A DNA stretch of 40,922 nt from an uncultured Pseudomonadota bacterium (GCA_902551695.1 CACDEI010000009.1:1-40922), one strand, 5' to 3'. Shown: positions 9,068-21,549, numbered from the stretch's first letter. Program-made: numbers and translations. The notes: generated from the letters alone by a model not told the origin.

Positions 9068-10036
9068 CTAGAACGAAATAATTTCATCCTCTTTACTCGA
9101 AACTAACTCTCTAGGCAAACTAAAAACTACTTGCTCCTTTATTCCAGGAACCTCCAAGACCTCTAAACCCCCACTCTCAGTAAGTTTTTTTACCACTCTC
9201 TCCACCAAAATCTCCGGGGCAGACGCACCCGCTGTTACCCCTACACTTGTTTTACCTACGAGCCATTCATCTTTTATTTCCTGTGCGCTATCTATTAGGA
9301 AAGCAGGAATACCTTGCTTCTCTGCAATTTCTTTTAGGCGAGTCGAATTTGAACTAGTCTGAGACCCAACCACAAGAATTAAGTCACATTGAGGAAGGAG
9401 ATTCTTTACGGCATCTTGGCGGTTTTGTGTAGCGTAGCAGATGTCTTCCTTTTTTGGACCTACTATCTTGGGGAACCTTTCCCTAAGGGCGTCGATCACG
9501 ACCGCCGTATCGTCCATCGAAAGTGTAGTTTGAGTTACAAAAGCCAGAAAGCTAGGGTCTTTCACTGTTAGCGCAGTGACATCATCAACTGACTCTACTA
9601 GGTACATTCCGCCTCTCCCATCCTCTAGCCGCCGATATTGGCCAAGGGTACCCTCTACTTCGGGATGCCCGGCATGACCAATCAAAATACACTCCCTGCC
9701 CTCCTCCTGGTACCTTCCCACTTCCATATGCACCTTCGTAACTAGAGGACAAATCGCATCAAAAACTCTTAGCTTACGTCTTGCTGCTTCTTCTCTGACT
9801 GCTTTCGCAACGCCGTGAGCACTGAAAATCACTGTGGCATCATCTGGCACTTCATGAAGCTCATCCACAAAAATAGCACCTTTGTCCCTTAAACCGTCCA
9901 CCACGTATTTGTTATGCACGACCTCATGCCTAACATAAACTGGGGCACCAAATAGTTCTAGAGCCCTTTCGACTATGCCTATTGCCCTATCTACACCGGC
10001 GCAGAAGCCTCTTGGATTTGCTAAATGTATTTGCAT
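9068..10036 (-). CDS. ispH: 4-hydroxy-3-methylbut-2-enyl diphosphate reductase
   Basis: 322 aa; [54 protein letters not shown] motifs. Confidence 0.98.
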   Translation of the reverse strand: MQIHLANPRGFCAGVDRAIGIVERALELFGAPVYVRHEVVHNKYVVDGLRDKGAIFVDELHEVPDDATVIFSAHGVAKAVREEAARRKLRVFDAICPLVTKVHMEVGRYQEEGRECILIGHAGHPEVEGTLGQYRRLEDGRGGMYLVESVDDVTALTVKDPSFLAFVTQTTLSMDDTAVVIDALRERFPKIVGPKKEDICYATQNRQDAVKNLLPQCDLILVVGSQTSSNSTRLKEIAEKQGIPAFLIDSAQEIKDEWLVGKTSVGVTAGASAPEILVERVVKKLTESGGLEVLEVPGIKEQVVFSLPRELVSSKEDEIISF

Positions 10037-10121
10037 ATTTTTTCTAGTAAATGGATTTAAGATACTAAATTATAATCCTAAATGAAGTTTTCGGCCAGAA
10101 TCTGTTAAAACCTGATGCTCA

Positions 10122-10607
10122 TCAGTCAGGCTTGGAAGAAAATGACTTTAAGATTAAAAGAAGCACCCCCAAACTAATCACCAAATCCGCAACATTAAAA
10201 GTAGGCCAAGACCATCTCTCATAATATAGACTTATAAAATCTACCACAAACCCAAACCGAACCCTATCAATTCCATTGCCTATAGCACCAGCCAGAACCA
10301 ACACCAAGGGTAGAAGCGTGTAAAATGATTCATCCCTTTGTAGCCAAATCCACAAAACTAAACCAATTGCAGCTAGCAGAGAAACGCCCACTAAAAAACC
10401 CACTTGCCAACCAGACTGATTACTTAATATTCCAAAAGCCGCACCGGGATTGTGTAGCAAAGCCATTCTAATTCCGGGAAAGATATCAACTGCCTCCCCG
10501 TAGATTAGATTTTTTTCCGCATACTGCTTGGTAATCTGATCAATAAACACTATGGAAGCTGTAAAAAAAAAGCAAAAAGCTAGCTTTGAACCATTTTCAG
10601 CCATCAT
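10122..10607 (-). CDS. lspA: lipoprotein signal peptidase
   Basis: 161 aa; DQITKQYAEKNL, LLHNPGAAFG, GAIGNGIDRVRFGFVVDFI, FNVADLVISLG motifs. Confidence 0.97.
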   Translation of the reverse strand: MMAENGSKLAFCFFFTASIVFIDQITKQYAEKNLIYGEAVDIFPGIRMALLHNPGAAFGILSNQSGWQVGFLVGVSLLAAIGLVLWIWLQRDESFYTLLPLVLVLAGAIGNGIDRVRFGFVVDFISLYYERWSWPTFNVADLVISLGVLLLILKSFSSKPD

Positions 10608-11526
10608 TTAAAATCCCTTTAGCAACCACACAGTCTTTCTTAACTTGTTCCGCCATCTCATCGAATGTAGTAAAGTTAATGTCATCCCTAATCCGCTCTA
10701 CGAACTCCACACGAATGTATTTGTTGTAACAATCGTCCTCAAAGTCAAACAAGTGGACCTCTAAAACGAAGCGAGGGTCCTCGATCACAGGTCGGTTACC
10801 AATATAAGCAACCGCATTCAGCTTCTTGTTCCCTAGCCCGGATACCTTGGCAGCTAAAATACCCTTCAGAGGCGTTCTAAACCTGTCTAAATTAATATTC
10901 GCAGTGGGGAAGCCCCATTCCCTTCCTCTTTGGTGCCCGCGACTAACCCGACCCTCAATAAAGTAAGTGTGGCCCAGAATTTTTTCTGCATTGGAGATGC
11001 TGCCTCTCTCTAAATGATTTCTAATCAAGGTACTTGATACTCTTTCGCCCTCCACCAAGAAGGGAGCGGCTCGCTCGAGAACGAAATTTTTTCTTTCAGA
11101 AAAGCTCAACAATAATTTATAGTCACCCTCGCGTTTTTTACCAAATCTGAAATCATCTCCCACGACAAGCGCCTTGATACCTAACTTTTTCAACAAAATG
11201 TCTTCCACGAATTCAGAGGCAGAATAGGCCGCCAAATGTTCATTAAATTTTAACACCAGCACCCGACTAACCCCGTAAAAATCCAATAAACGAATTTTTT
11301 CACGCACTCTAGTTAATCTGTTAGGCAAATCATCTTTCAAAAAAAATTCAGCCGGTTGGGGCTCAAAAAGGATCACTGTTGTAGGCAGGTCAAATTTTTC
11401 AGAGAGAAGGTTTAAACGATTTATTAGATCCTGATGACCTAAGTGAACTCCGTCAAAATTCCCTATGGTTGCTACACAACCGAAATCCTCAGGCCGAATA
11501 TTTTTATGATCACGAATTAATCTCAT
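10597..11526 (-). CDS. ribF: bifunctional riboflavin kinase/FAD synthetase
   Basis: 309 aa; GNFDGVHLGHQDLI, VVGDDFRFGKKREG, SSTLIR, GFPTANI motifs. Confidence 0.97.
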   Translation of the reverse strand: MRLIRDHKNIRPEDFGCVATIGNFDGVHLGHQDLINRLNLLSEKFDLPTTVILFEPQPAEFFLKDDLPNRLTRVREKIRLLDFYGVSRVLVLKFNEHLAAYSASEFVEDILLKKLGIKALVVGDDFRFGKKREGDYKLLLSFSERKNFVLERAAPFLVEGERVSSTLIRNHLERGSISNAEKILGHTYFIEGRVSRGHQRGREWGFPTANINLDRFRTPLKGILAAKVSGLGNKKLNAVAYIGNRPVIEDPRFVLEVHLFDFEDDCYNKYIRVEFVERIRDDINFTTFDEMAEQVKKDCVVAKGILNDG

Positions 11527-11573
11527 CTACTTTATATTCTCTTTAACACTACATAAAAATAACTTCATATCAT

Positions 11574-13118
11574 TTATTGCATCAGTATTTCTTTCTTTTT
11601 CAAACCCGATAGCAACAAAGTCCCGAAGTAAACAACCATTGCTATTAAAACGGCTAAAGTTAATCCTGTCACCCTATCTAACACAGGCAAGTAGAGCCAT
11701 GCCTGTGAAGGCTTTGTAAATAGACTGACAACTATCACCATTAACCCGGTAGCAAGAAAAACGCGAAGTAAAAACAACCGACCGCCAAAGCCGCCTACAA
11801 TTAAATCTTTTTTCTTTAACCCTACCCACAACAATGTCGCGTTCAACCAAGCCGATAAGCTAGTAGCTATAGCGAGTCCCACATGATCCAGGTAACTAAC
11901 CAAGACTAAATTCAACACTATATTGGTCAACAATGCTATTATCCCTATTTTAACGGGAGTTACCGTATCCTGTCTGGCAAAATAGCCCGGCGCCAGCACC
12001 TTTATGCAGATAAAAGCTGGCAATCCAATAGCATAAGCTGCCAAGCTTTGAGTGCTCTGCATAATGTCAAACTGACCCATTTCTCCATAGGCGAATAATG
12101 TAGTTAAAATAGGCGCCGCTAGGATTACCGTGCCAGCAGCGGCGGGCACCCCTATAAGCCAAACCCATCTCATCGACCAGCCGATAGTTTTTCTAAAGGC
12201 CAAGCTATCTTTCTCTGAGGCCTGCTTTGAGAGAGTCGGCAGTATCGCGGTGGCCATCGCAATCCCAAAGATGCCCAAAGGAAACTCTATGATTCTGTCT
12301 GAGTAATATAACCAGCTAATGCTTCCCGTAATTAGAAACGATGCTATTACCATGTCTACTATCAAATTTATTTGAGCTACAGATACCCCGAAGATGGCGG
12401 GGACCATCAACTTAAAAATCTGTCGCACCCCCGAATGATCAGCGCGAAATCTCACTTTCCACTCTATTTTTAATCCTCTAAAAGCCAGATATTGCATAAC
12501 AAGTTGGCAGCCTCCTCCTACTAATACTCCTATAGCTAGTCCAACAATGGGCTCGTCTAAGCGTGGCGAGAGGCAAATAGCGCATAATATAAGGCTTACA
12601 TTGAGCAAGGCAGGAGTAAGAGCAGGAACCGCAAACCTCCTATACACGTTTAAAGCTCCGCCTAGGAGGGCTGTCAGTGAGATAAATAATAAATAGGGGA
12701 AGGTTATCCTTAGAAGAAGCACAGAGAGTTCGAACTTCTCACCGCCATTTACAAAACCTGGAGCGAAAATCAAGATAAATATGGGCGCAGAGAGAATACC
12801 CACTAAAACAATAGCAAAGAGAGCTACCGACATTAAACCGAAAACAGAGCCTATCAAAGCTCCCGGTTCCCGGGGATTTATTTGTTGTTTATGCTCTGTA
12901 AGTACCGGTATAAAGGCTTGAGAGAACGCCCCCTCAGCAAATAATCTTCGAAAGAAATTCGGGATCTTAAAGGCTACAAAAAAAGCATCTGAAGCAATAC
13001 CGGCTCCGAATAATCGGGCAATTAAAACGTCGCGCACCAGGCCTAAAACTCGCGAGATTAAAGTCATAGCGCCGACCAATGTAGTCGTGCGTAACAAAAA
13101 TTTGTATACGGATGTCAT
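11574..13118 (-). CDS. murJ: lipid II flippase MurJ
   Basis: 514 aa; TLISRVLGLVRDVLIARLFGAG, SDAFFVAFKIPNFFRRLFAEGAFSQAFIPVL. Confidence 0.97.
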   Translation of the reverse strand: MTSVYKFLLRTTTLVGAMTLISRVLGLVRDVLIARLFGAGIASDAFFVAFKIPNFFRRLFAEGAFSQAFIPVLTEHKQQINPREPGALIGSVFGLMSVALFAIVLVGILSAPIFILIFAPGFVNGGEKFELSVLLLRITFPYLLFISLTALLGGALNVYRRFAVPALTPALLNVSLILCAICLSPRLDEPIVGLAIGVLVGGGCQLVMQYLAFRGLKIEWKVRFRADHSGVRQIFKLMVPAIFGVSVAQINLIVDMVIASFLITGSISWLYYSDRIIEFPLGIFGIAMATAILPTLSKQASEKDSLAFRKTIGWSMRWVWLIGVPAAAGTVILAAPILTTLFAYGEMGQFDIMQSTQSLAAYAIGLPAFICIKVLAPGYFARQDTVTPVKIGIIALLTNIVLNLVLVSYLDHVGLAIATSLSAWLNATLLWVGLKKKDLIVGGFGGRLFLLRVFLATGLMVIVVSLFTKPSQAWLYLPVLDRVTGLTLAVLIAMVVYFGTLLLSGLKKKEILMQ

Positions 13119-13194
13119 GTAATTGTTATTGATAAATCAATGGCTGTTGTGGATAAAACACCAAAGGCGCATCCTATTTATTTAAAAAATGCTG

Positions 13195-13223
13195 TTGACA
13201 ATTCTAGTTCAACATCGCATATT
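13195..13223 (+). promoter_or_regulatory. putative sigma70 promoter for rpsT
   Basis: TTGACA (13195-13200), 17-nt spacer, CATATT (13218-13223); upstream of the TTG start at 13257. Confidence 0.6.
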
Positions 13224-13256
13224 TACGCCCCTATTATAACTCATGGAGCACGAAAA

Positions 13257-13520
13257 TTGGCTAATTCTCCCCAGGCTCGAAAAAGAGCTAGACAATCCGA
13301 AAAAAGACGCCAGCAGAATGCGGGCAATCGGTCATTATATAGAACAAGAATTAAGCAGGTTCTCAGCTTTATTGAGTCTGGTGATAAGGAAAACGCCGAA
13401 AAGGCATACAGTACGGCAGTATCTGTGGTAGACAGGATGACTAACAAGAAAATTATCCACAAAAACAAGGCCGCTCGCCACAAGTCAAGGCTTCTCAAAC
13501 ATATAAGGGGTATGGCATAG
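13257..13520 (+). CDS. rpsT: 30S ribosomal protein S20 (TTG start)
   Basis: Homologous region begins LANSPQARKRARQSEKRR; TTG at 13257-13259 with GGAG about 8 nt upstream; longer ORF 13140..13520 includes the promoter and is an over-extension. Confidence 0.93.
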   Translation: MANSPQARKRARQSEKRRQQNAGNRSLYRTRIKQVLSFIESGDKENAEKAYSTAVSVVDRMTNKKIIHKNKAARHKSRLLKHIRGMA

Positions 13521-13539
13521 AGAGACAAAACCTTACCAG

Positions 13540-15713
<2,174 letters not shown>

Positions 15714-15752
15714 CTAACCAAAAACAACCATGAGATATCTCAAAAACCAGAA

Positions 15753-15774
15753 ACCCCGCTGTTCAAAACGGGGC
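15753..15774 (-). terminator. putative terminator/attenuator hairpin between rpmA and obgE
   Basis: CCCCG (15754-15758) ... CGGGG (15769-15773) with 10-nt loop; T-rich but interrupted tail on the minus strand. Confidence 0.4.
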
Positions 15775-15795
15775 CTAAGAAAATTTCCAACCTTT

Positions 15796-16056
15796 TTACG
15801 TTAGGTCTGTAACGCTCACAAACCGTCTGTTCCGAGAACCCTTTCTCTCGAACTTAACGTTGCCATCGACTAAGGCAAAAAGTGTATGATCTCTTCCGCA
15901 ACCGACATTTGGTCCAGCGTGAAAATGGGTTCCTCTCTGTCTGACTAATATGTTCCCAGCCTTCACCGCCTCTCCTCCAAAACGTTTCACACCGAGACGT
16001 TTAGACTCTGAATCACGCCCATTTCTAGTACTGCCTCCCGCTTTCTTGTGTGCCAT
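15796..16056 (-). CDS. rpmA: 50S ribosomal protein L27
   Basis: 86 aa; [28 protein letters not shown]. Confidence 0.98.
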   Translation of the reverse strand: MAHKKAGGSTRNGRDSESKRLGVKRFGGEAVKAGNILVRQRGTHFHAGPNVGCGRDHTLFALVDGNVKFERKGSRNRRFVSVTDLT

Positions 16057-16060
16057 ACTT

Positions 16061-16375
16061 TTAATTACTCCTAACGTTCAAGATTTCTATTCTAGTCAAG
16101 CTTTGTCGATGACCAGCCCTTCTCTTATAGTGCTTCCTTCGCTTAAACTTCATTATTTCAATCTTTTTGCCTCGAAATTGCTCAATTACCTTCGCATCGA
16201 CCGCCGCCCCCTCTACGAGAGGATCTCCCAAAGATATTTCACCATCATCTAGAACCATCAATACTTCATCAAAGCACACCGAAGAACCAACTTCTAACCC
16301 AATTTTTTCGACGTTAAGCTTGTCACCTACAGCTGCTTTATACTGCTTACCTCCGGTCTTGAAAATAGCTTGCAT
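16061..16375 (-). CDS. rplU: 50S ribosomal protein L21
   Basis: Homology begins [20 protein letters not shown] at 16375; the longer 135-aa ORF has a non-homologous N-terminal extension. Confidence 0.96.
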   Translation of the reverse strand: MQAIFKTGGKQYKAAVGDKLNVEKIGLEVGSSVCFDEVLMVLDDGEISLGDPLVEGAAVDAKVIEQFRGKKIEIMKFKRRKHYKRRAGHRQSLTRIEILNVRSN

Positions 16376-16610
16376 AGTATAGTCACTCGCTCTTAATTCT
16401 TTTTGTTTAATCGTTGCTAATAGGTCGCTTAGAGCGTAACCTTTCACCTGTAATTTAGCCAAAACCAAGTGGAAAGACAGATTTCGACCGATAGGCGCGG
16501 TATTCTACAGCAAATCTGCTCAAACAGACAACAAAAAGTTATTTGGTTGCCCATTTTTTAAATCCATGGCTGCAGTAACGAACTACAGCTAAAACCCAGA
16601 ATATTTCGAA

Positions 16611-17600
16611 ATGGTTAGCATAATAGATTCTTCTAAAAGCAAAGAACTAAAAAGCGATGTCGTGGAAGACCTGAAACAGGTAGATGACATCATTAAGAGT
16701 AATTTTGATTCCAAAATCAATCTCGTGAATGAGCTTAGCTTGCACATTTTTGAGGGCGGAGGAAAAAGAATCCGCCCTCTGATTCTACTGACCTCTGCCC
16801 GCGCAACTGGATACGCCGGGGCAAATCATATTTCACTGGCAGCCGTTCTAGAATTAATCCACACCGCTACATTACTTCATGATGATGTAGTAGATGAATC
16901 GCAACTAAGGCGCGGTAGAAAAACTGCGAACGCAATTTGGGGAAATCAGGCTAGTGTGCTTGTCGGCGACTATCTATACTCAAAGGCATTTCAAATAATG
17001 GTCGAACTTGGTAATAACAGGGTTTTACAGATTTTAGCTGAGGCAACGAACACCCTTGCCGAAGGAGAAATTATGCAATTACTTAACAAAAACAACCCCC
17101 AAGTAACTGAGGAAAGATATCTAGCTACCATTCATAACAAAACCGGCAAACTCCTTGAGTCTGCAGCCCTCCTAGGAGCAGTCACAGGAGATAGCGATAA
17201 AAAATCGGAAATAGCCCTTGCGAAATTTGGCAAGCATCTGGGAACATCGTTTCAACTCATCGATGATGCTCTGGACTATATGTCAGACGTAAGTAGGTTA
17301 GGTAAAAATATCGGAGATGACTTGGCTGAGGGTAAGCCCACACTTCCATTATTATATGCAATGTGGAACGGAAGTGAGAAAGAGAGCACGCTTATAGAAA
17401 ATGCAATACTTAACGGAGGTCTTGGTAATTTAGATGAGATCATCAAAACTATAGAAAATACCGGAGGGCTTTCCTATACTTTCTCCCTAGCAGAAAAGGA
17501 AGCGAAAAAGGCGCTAGCCGCCTTAGCCCATCTCCCCTCCTCTGTGTATAAAGATGATCTAGAGCGCCTAGTAATCTTCACGGTCACCAGGTCTTGGTAA
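16611..17600 (+). CDS. ispB: octaprenyl/polyprenyl diphosphate synthase
   Basis: 329 aa; GGGKRIRPLILL, LLHDDVVDES, FQLIDDALDY motifs; divergent from rplU as in many gammaproteobacteria. Confidence 0.95.
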   Translation: MVSIIDSSKSKELKSDVVEDLKQVDDIIKSNFDSKINLVNELSLHIFEGGGKRIRPLILLTSARATGYAGANHISLAAVLELIHTATLLHDDVVDESQLRRGRKTANAIWGNQASVLVGDYLYSKAFQIMVELGNNRVLQILAEATNTLAEGEIMQLLNKNNPQVTEERYLATIHNKTGKLLESAALLGAVTGDSDKKSEIALAKFGKHLGTSFQLIDDALDYMSDVSRLGKNIGDDLAEGKPTLPLLYAMWNGSEKESTLIENAILNGGLGNLDEIIKTIENTGGLSYTFSLAEKEAKKALAALAHLPSSVYKDDLERLVIFTVTRSW

Positions 17601-17603
17601 TGT

Positions 17604-17680
17604 CGGGGTGTAGCTCAGCTTGGTAGAGCACTGTCTTCGGGAGGCAGGGGTCGTAGGTTCAAATCCTGTCACCCCGACCA
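17604..17680 (+). tRNA. tRNA-Pro (anticodon CGG)
   Basis: CGGGGTGTAGCTCAGCTTGGTAGAGCACTGTCTTCGGGAGGCAGGGGTCGTAGGTTCAAATCCTGTCACCCCGACCA; TTCGGGA anticodon loop, encoded CCA. Confidence 0.95.
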
Positions 17681-17846
17681 ATTTTTAGAATGTTTTGGTT
17701 AGCAAATGACAAACTCATTTAAAAATAAAGTATCGACTTGAAGCAACTTCTATCCACCTACATTTGCCCCTATAGCAGACCACTAGTTAGAATTAGACTA
17801 TAATTTTAATTATTAAACCAAATCAAGATTAGTAAGGAGATTTACC

Positions 17847-18881
17847 TTGAGCTCTAAGAAAAAAAAATTTTGGGGCCTTCTGCCCTCCTCACTTCCAGCT
17901 AACGCGATAGGTGAACTTGCCAAGCAACAGGAAAGTCTAGGATTGGAAGGGACATTTGCAGTACAAGTCTATGGCCCCCCTTTTGCCCCTCTTGCAGCGG
18001 CTGCAGGCCCCACCTCCTCCCTCAAACTAGCCACTGGAATTGCAATAGCCCTCACAAGGAGTCCTTTTGAAACCGCCATGGCCACTATAGAGCTTGATCA
18101 TATGACTGAAGGACGATTCATATTAGGCTTGGGAGCCAGTGTAAAATCATGGACTAATGGCTTTTTTGGTATGCCTTATTCTAAACCGGTTTCGCAATTA
18201 AGAGAGGCAGTTGAAGTAATTCGAAAAGTTACGATGCATGCTCACAAAGGCTCGCTGGAAAATCACATTGGAACTTATTACAAATTGGATTTTTCTGAGC
18301 TGCAACCTACTGTTCCACCATTAAGAGAAAATATTCCGATATGGATCTCTGCCCTTAGAGGGCCGATGACTCGATTAGGAGCAGAAATTGGAGATGGCAT
18401 AATCGGGCATCCGATCTGGACAATCGACTGGCTTCGAACGCATATAAGGGATGAAATCGTCAAGGGGTTAAACAAGAGTGGACGACAAAGGTCTGAGATA
18501 GAAATCAATTGTTGGTTTTGGACAACACCGAACTCGAACAGAAAAGAATCGGTTGAGGATGCGAGAGCAGTTGTGGCCTTCTATGCTGGTATAGAACAGT
18601 ACGAACCATTTTTTGAAGCCCATGGGTTCGGAGAAATTTGCAAACAATTACAAGAAAGAGTTAAAAACGGCTCTTACTTAGAGGCCGCCCATCTCATACC
18701 GGACGATATGGCTTCAACTTTTGTTCTAACTGGAACCCCTGATGAGGTAAAAAAACGTTTAGACCCTGCCTGGGAAATAGCGGACTCCGTGACCCTAGTG
18801 CCTCCTGCGCTGTCCTTGCCACCAGAAAAAACCTTGGCTTATACCCAAACAATAGGGGAAACATTTTACAGCGACACTTAA
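17847..18881 (+). CDS. LLM-class (luciferase-like) flavin-dependent oxidoreductase, TTG start
   Basis: 344 aa; LATGIAIALTRSPFETAMATIELDHMTEGRFILGLGAS; TTG preceded by AAGGAG. Confidence 0.85.
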   Translation: MSSKKKKFWGLLPSSLPANAIGELAKQQESLGLEGTFAVQVYGPPFAPLAAAAGPTSSLKLATGIAIALTRSPFETAMATIELDHMTEGRFILGLGASVKSWTNGFFGMPYSKPVSQLREAVEVIRKVTMHAHKGSLENHIGTYYKLDFSELQPTVPPLRENIPIWISALRGPMTRLGAEIGDGIIGHPIWTIDWLRTHIRDEIVKGLNKSGRQRSEIEINCWFWTTPNSNRKESVEDARAVVAFYAGIEQYEPFFEAHGFGEICKQLQERVKNGSYLEAAHLIPDDMASTFVLTGTPDEVKKRLDPAWEIADSVTLVPPALSLPPEKTLAYTQTIGETFYSDT

Positions 18882-19057
18882 GCTTCAGAGGTCTAGTGGT
18901 TTTTTCGAATGAATAAAAAATCGAACTCGACCTAAAGCTTAATCATACAAACTAATGCGCTCTCAGGGATTTTAGTTGAATTTTTATTTCAGTTGGGCCA
19001 CCCTGTTTTTCTTTACCATTAGTGCAACAGATAGACAAAAGCCTGCAGGAGGAAGTC

Positions 19058-19846
19058 ATGGAATTCAAAGAAGTAATTGGCAGAAGAAGAAGTATTCGGT
19101 TCTTCGACCCCGACAGACCAGTTGAGCGCGAAAAAATTCAGGTGATGCTAGAGGCGGCACGACTATCCTCCTGCGCTGTAAATGCCCATTGGCTAAAAGC
19201 GATAGTTGTTCAGAGAGATTATCTCTCTGACGAAATGTTAGAGAAGCTGAAGACCCCAGTTTTTAACATTCAACTTGATCTAGCGCCAGTACATATCTAT
19301 TTGTTCGCCGACATGAGCGTAGTCAATAAAAACGAAGGGGCACGCTTAAAAGAATTAGTAGACGTGAATGCCCTACCCCCAACACATGGATGGAGCCATC
19401 AATTTGTCGATGAGCTGGTTTATCCTCAAATTTTAAAACCGCTAACGGAGAATCCAGCGTATGCTGCGGTGGCAGCTGCAGATGCGGGACTGGCGGCTGG
19501 CCAAATGCTATTGGCAGGGGTTGACGAGGGTTTAGGTGTGGGGCTCAATACCCCAAACCCTGAGCATATTCACGAAGTTTTAGGAGTACCTGAGGAATGG
19601 ATGATGATATGGGTACTTCTAGCAGGCTATCCAGCCGAATCTTGGGATGCCGGTGGACAAAGACCAAGGCCTCCGTTCGAAGAACAGTTTTTTGAAGGGG
19701 AATATGGTGTCCCGTTCGAAAGAAGCGAGAAAGTAGTGGATAGCTTGAAAAAAGATAAAATGATTCAAAAGGAAGCAGTACCCGATGATCCTGAGCGAAA
19801 AGCGGAAATAAGGGCTTTAGCGGAACGTTTCGGATTACCGCTGTGA
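19058..19846 (+). CDS. nitroreductase-family protein
   Basis: MEFKEVIGRRRSIRFFDPDRPVEREKIQVMLEAARLSSCAVN; SD AGGAGGA upstream of ATG 19058; ORF track start 19022 (GTG) judged too early. Confidence 0.85.
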   Translation: MEFKEVIGRRRSIRFFDPDRPVEREKIQVMLEAARLSSCAVNAHWLKAIVVQRDYLSDEMLEKLKTPVFNIQLDLAPVHIYLFADMSVVNKNEGARLKELVDVNALPPTHGWSHQFVDELVYPQILKPLTENPAYAAVAAADAGLAAGQMLLAGVDEGLGVGLNTPNPEHIHEVLGVPEEWMMIWVLLAGYPAESWDAGGQRPRPPFEEQFFEGEYGVPFERSEKVVDSLKKDKMIQKEAVPDDPERKAEIRALAERFGLPL

Positions 19847-20220
19847 GCTCGTCTTTTTCGCTTAAAATCATCACTGAATACGAAACTGTCAATACTTGGC
19901 TGGCGGGTCTAGAAAAGCATTGGGGAGGAGACCCGATTAATGACGACCCGTCGCGTCTGCCGACTTTAGAGGAATTCTGTGTCACTAATGCAGTCGATCC
20001 CGATACAATAATCAAGGAGTGTAAGCGGACAAACAAGGCAGGCGACCCTAGAATAAGCGTCAAGGGACGCAAAAAGTACTCTGACCTGATTGATCTATTT
20101 CAAGGAAACTCTGAGGGCACTAAAATCGAAAAAGCGAAGAGGGGCAATATCGTCAGAAGCTTTTTAATACATAACGCCATCTTACTCTCGCCAGGGGCAG
20201 TGAAGGGTGACGAAAAATAG
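19843..20220 (+). CDS. small protein of unknown function (weak resemblance to recombinase core-binding domain)
   Basis: 125 aa GTG-start ORF overlapping the nitroreductase stop (GTGA). Confidence 0.55.
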   Translation: MSSSFSLKIITEYETVNTWLAGLEKHWGGDPINDDPSRLPTLEEFCVTNAVDPDTIIKECKRTNKAGDPRISVKGRKKYSDLIDLFQGNSEGTKIEKAKRGNIVRSFLIHNAILLSPGAVKGDEK

Positions 20221-20251
20221 CAGCATAAGCGCGAGTATTTTGATCCGCGGT

Positions 20252-20554
20252 TTAAAAAAATGGGAGATAAGTGCTAAACCACGACGTTAGGGTGGGCAAC
20301 AGATAGATGTAAGCTAACCACGTTATAAAAAGGAACGTTAAACCTAACAGCAGGATAGTCAAAAAGAAATCTGTCACCAGAGCTCGTATTAGCTGAGCTG
20401 TTTTTCTTCTTCCGAAAACACAGTAAATGCCGATGAGAGAAAACGGAAATGTAGCGTAAAAAAGCAATGTAAGACAGGTGAATCTTATAAAGCCCATTTC
20501 ATCAAAAGGATTTTCTCCCTCAGCTGCATCCTTTTTATTAAAGAGCCAACCCAT
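20252..20554 (-). CDS. small membrane protein of unknown function
   Basis: 100 aa, two hydrophobic segments; 2 nt from the upstream LLM gene on the same strand. Confidence 0.55.
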   Translation of the reverse strand: MGWLFNKKDAAEGENPFDEMGFIRFTCLTLLFYATFPFSLIGIYCVFGRRKTAQLIRALVTDFFLTILLLGLTFLFITWLAYIYLLPTLTSWFSTYLPFF

Positions 20555-20556
20555 TT

Positions 20557-21408
20557 TTAAGTTGATGGAAAGTCTTCAAACTTTGACAATCTTTTTGCCA
20601 CCTCACTTAACTTTTCTAGATGCTGAACAGATTTTAATCCTCCACCCAACGTTCTCATACAAAGATGTGTAAGATTTCTACTACGCCACCCTTCAACTCT
20701 CTCCTGCCATTCTCGTTCTCTCGGCCCTACTACCGCGACACCTGCCTCCGTTCCTATTTCTTCTGGATTCCTATTCACCTTTTCTGCTTCGCTAGAGATA
20801 GAAGCCTTTAAAGAACCAAAATGTTCTGGATCAGCCAAGACAAACCATCCGTTCGATATTTGAGCAATTCTCTTAATAACTGATGGAGCAGGAGAAGACT
20901 GCGCCCCTATCCACATAGGAATTGGTCTCTGTATAGGAAGAGGATTAATTCCTACGTCACTTATTTCATGCCATCTACCCTTAAAATTCACCTTGCCCTG
21001 CTGCCATAATTGATTTAAAAGTGACATTTGTTCATCACAAATTAAGCCTCTTTGTTGGAAATTCGCATTAGAGAACCGATACTCGTCTTTACTCGATCCC
21101 ACTCCTATACCCAATCTGAGCCTTCCTCCTGAGAGGATATCTAATCCAGTCGATTGACGTGCAAACTCAACCGTTTTACGAAGTGGTAAAATTATTACAG
21201 ACGGAACCAACTCGATCTTAGAAGTAAATCCCGCCAAATAAGATAGTAGGGTAAGCGGCTCGTGCAAATGTTTATTATTCGGCCTAATTACTTGGTCAGG
21301 AATTCTAAGGTGATTAAAACCAAGCTCTTCGGCCATAATCGCAAATTGCTTGATAGAATCTAGATCATTTTCTAGCTCCCTAATTGGTAGGGAAACTCCT
21401 ATTTTCAT
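20557..21408 (-). CDS. LLM-class flavin/F420-dependent oxidoreductase
   Basis: 283 aa; MKIGVSLPIRELENDLDSIKQFAIMAEELGFNHLRIPDQVI, LSGGRLRLGIGVGSSKDEY. Confidence 0.85.
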   Translation of the reverse strand: MKIGVSLPIRELENDLDSIKQFAIMAEELGFNHLRIPDQVIRPNNKHLHEPLTLLSYLAGFTSKIELVPSVIILPLRKTVEFARQSTGLDILSGGRLRLGIGVGSSKDEYRFSNANFQQRGLICDEQMSLLNQLWQQGKVNFKGRWHEISDVGINPLPIQRPIPMWIGAQSSPAPSVIKRIAQISNGWFVLADPEHFGSLKASISSEAEKVNRNPEEIGTEAGVAVVGPREREWQERVEGWRSRNLTHLCMRTLGGGLKSVQHLEKLSEVAKRLSKFEDFPST

Positions 21409-21524
21409 AGCCTAACTCCTCCTTAGTGAATACCTTAGTGTTTATCTGCTATTCTAAAAGTGCGGGCATAAAAACGCCAAGCACTATCATAACCAGCTAT
21501 ATCTTTAAGTGTTGAGGTAAGAAA

Positions 21525-21549
21525 TTTTCTACAATGCTTTTGTAGAAAA
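21525..21549. repeat. 25-nt hairpin with perfect 10-bp stem
   Basis: TTTTCTACAA-TGCTT-TTGTAGAAAA in the intergenic region downstream of the HIT gene. Confidence 0.7.

Noticed and set aside
13140-13256. N-terminal extension of the rpsT ORF
   Set aside because: Contains the promoter TTGACA-N17-CATATT and no S20 homology; the TTG start at 13257 fits the family.
16376-16468. N-terminal extension of the rplU ORF
   Set aside because: L21 homology starts at [13 protein letters not shown]; the extension is not L21-like.
19545-20072. 175-aa minus-strand ORF opposite the nitroreductase and small protein
   Set aside because: Antisense to a well-supported gene; no motif or plausible SD seen.
17847-21408. 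Two LLM oxidoreductases plus nitroreductase as an F420-dependent catabolic cluster
   Set aside because: Mixed orientations and no F420-biosynthesis or ring-cleavage genes seen; such flavin enzymes are common and the substrate cannot be inferred.
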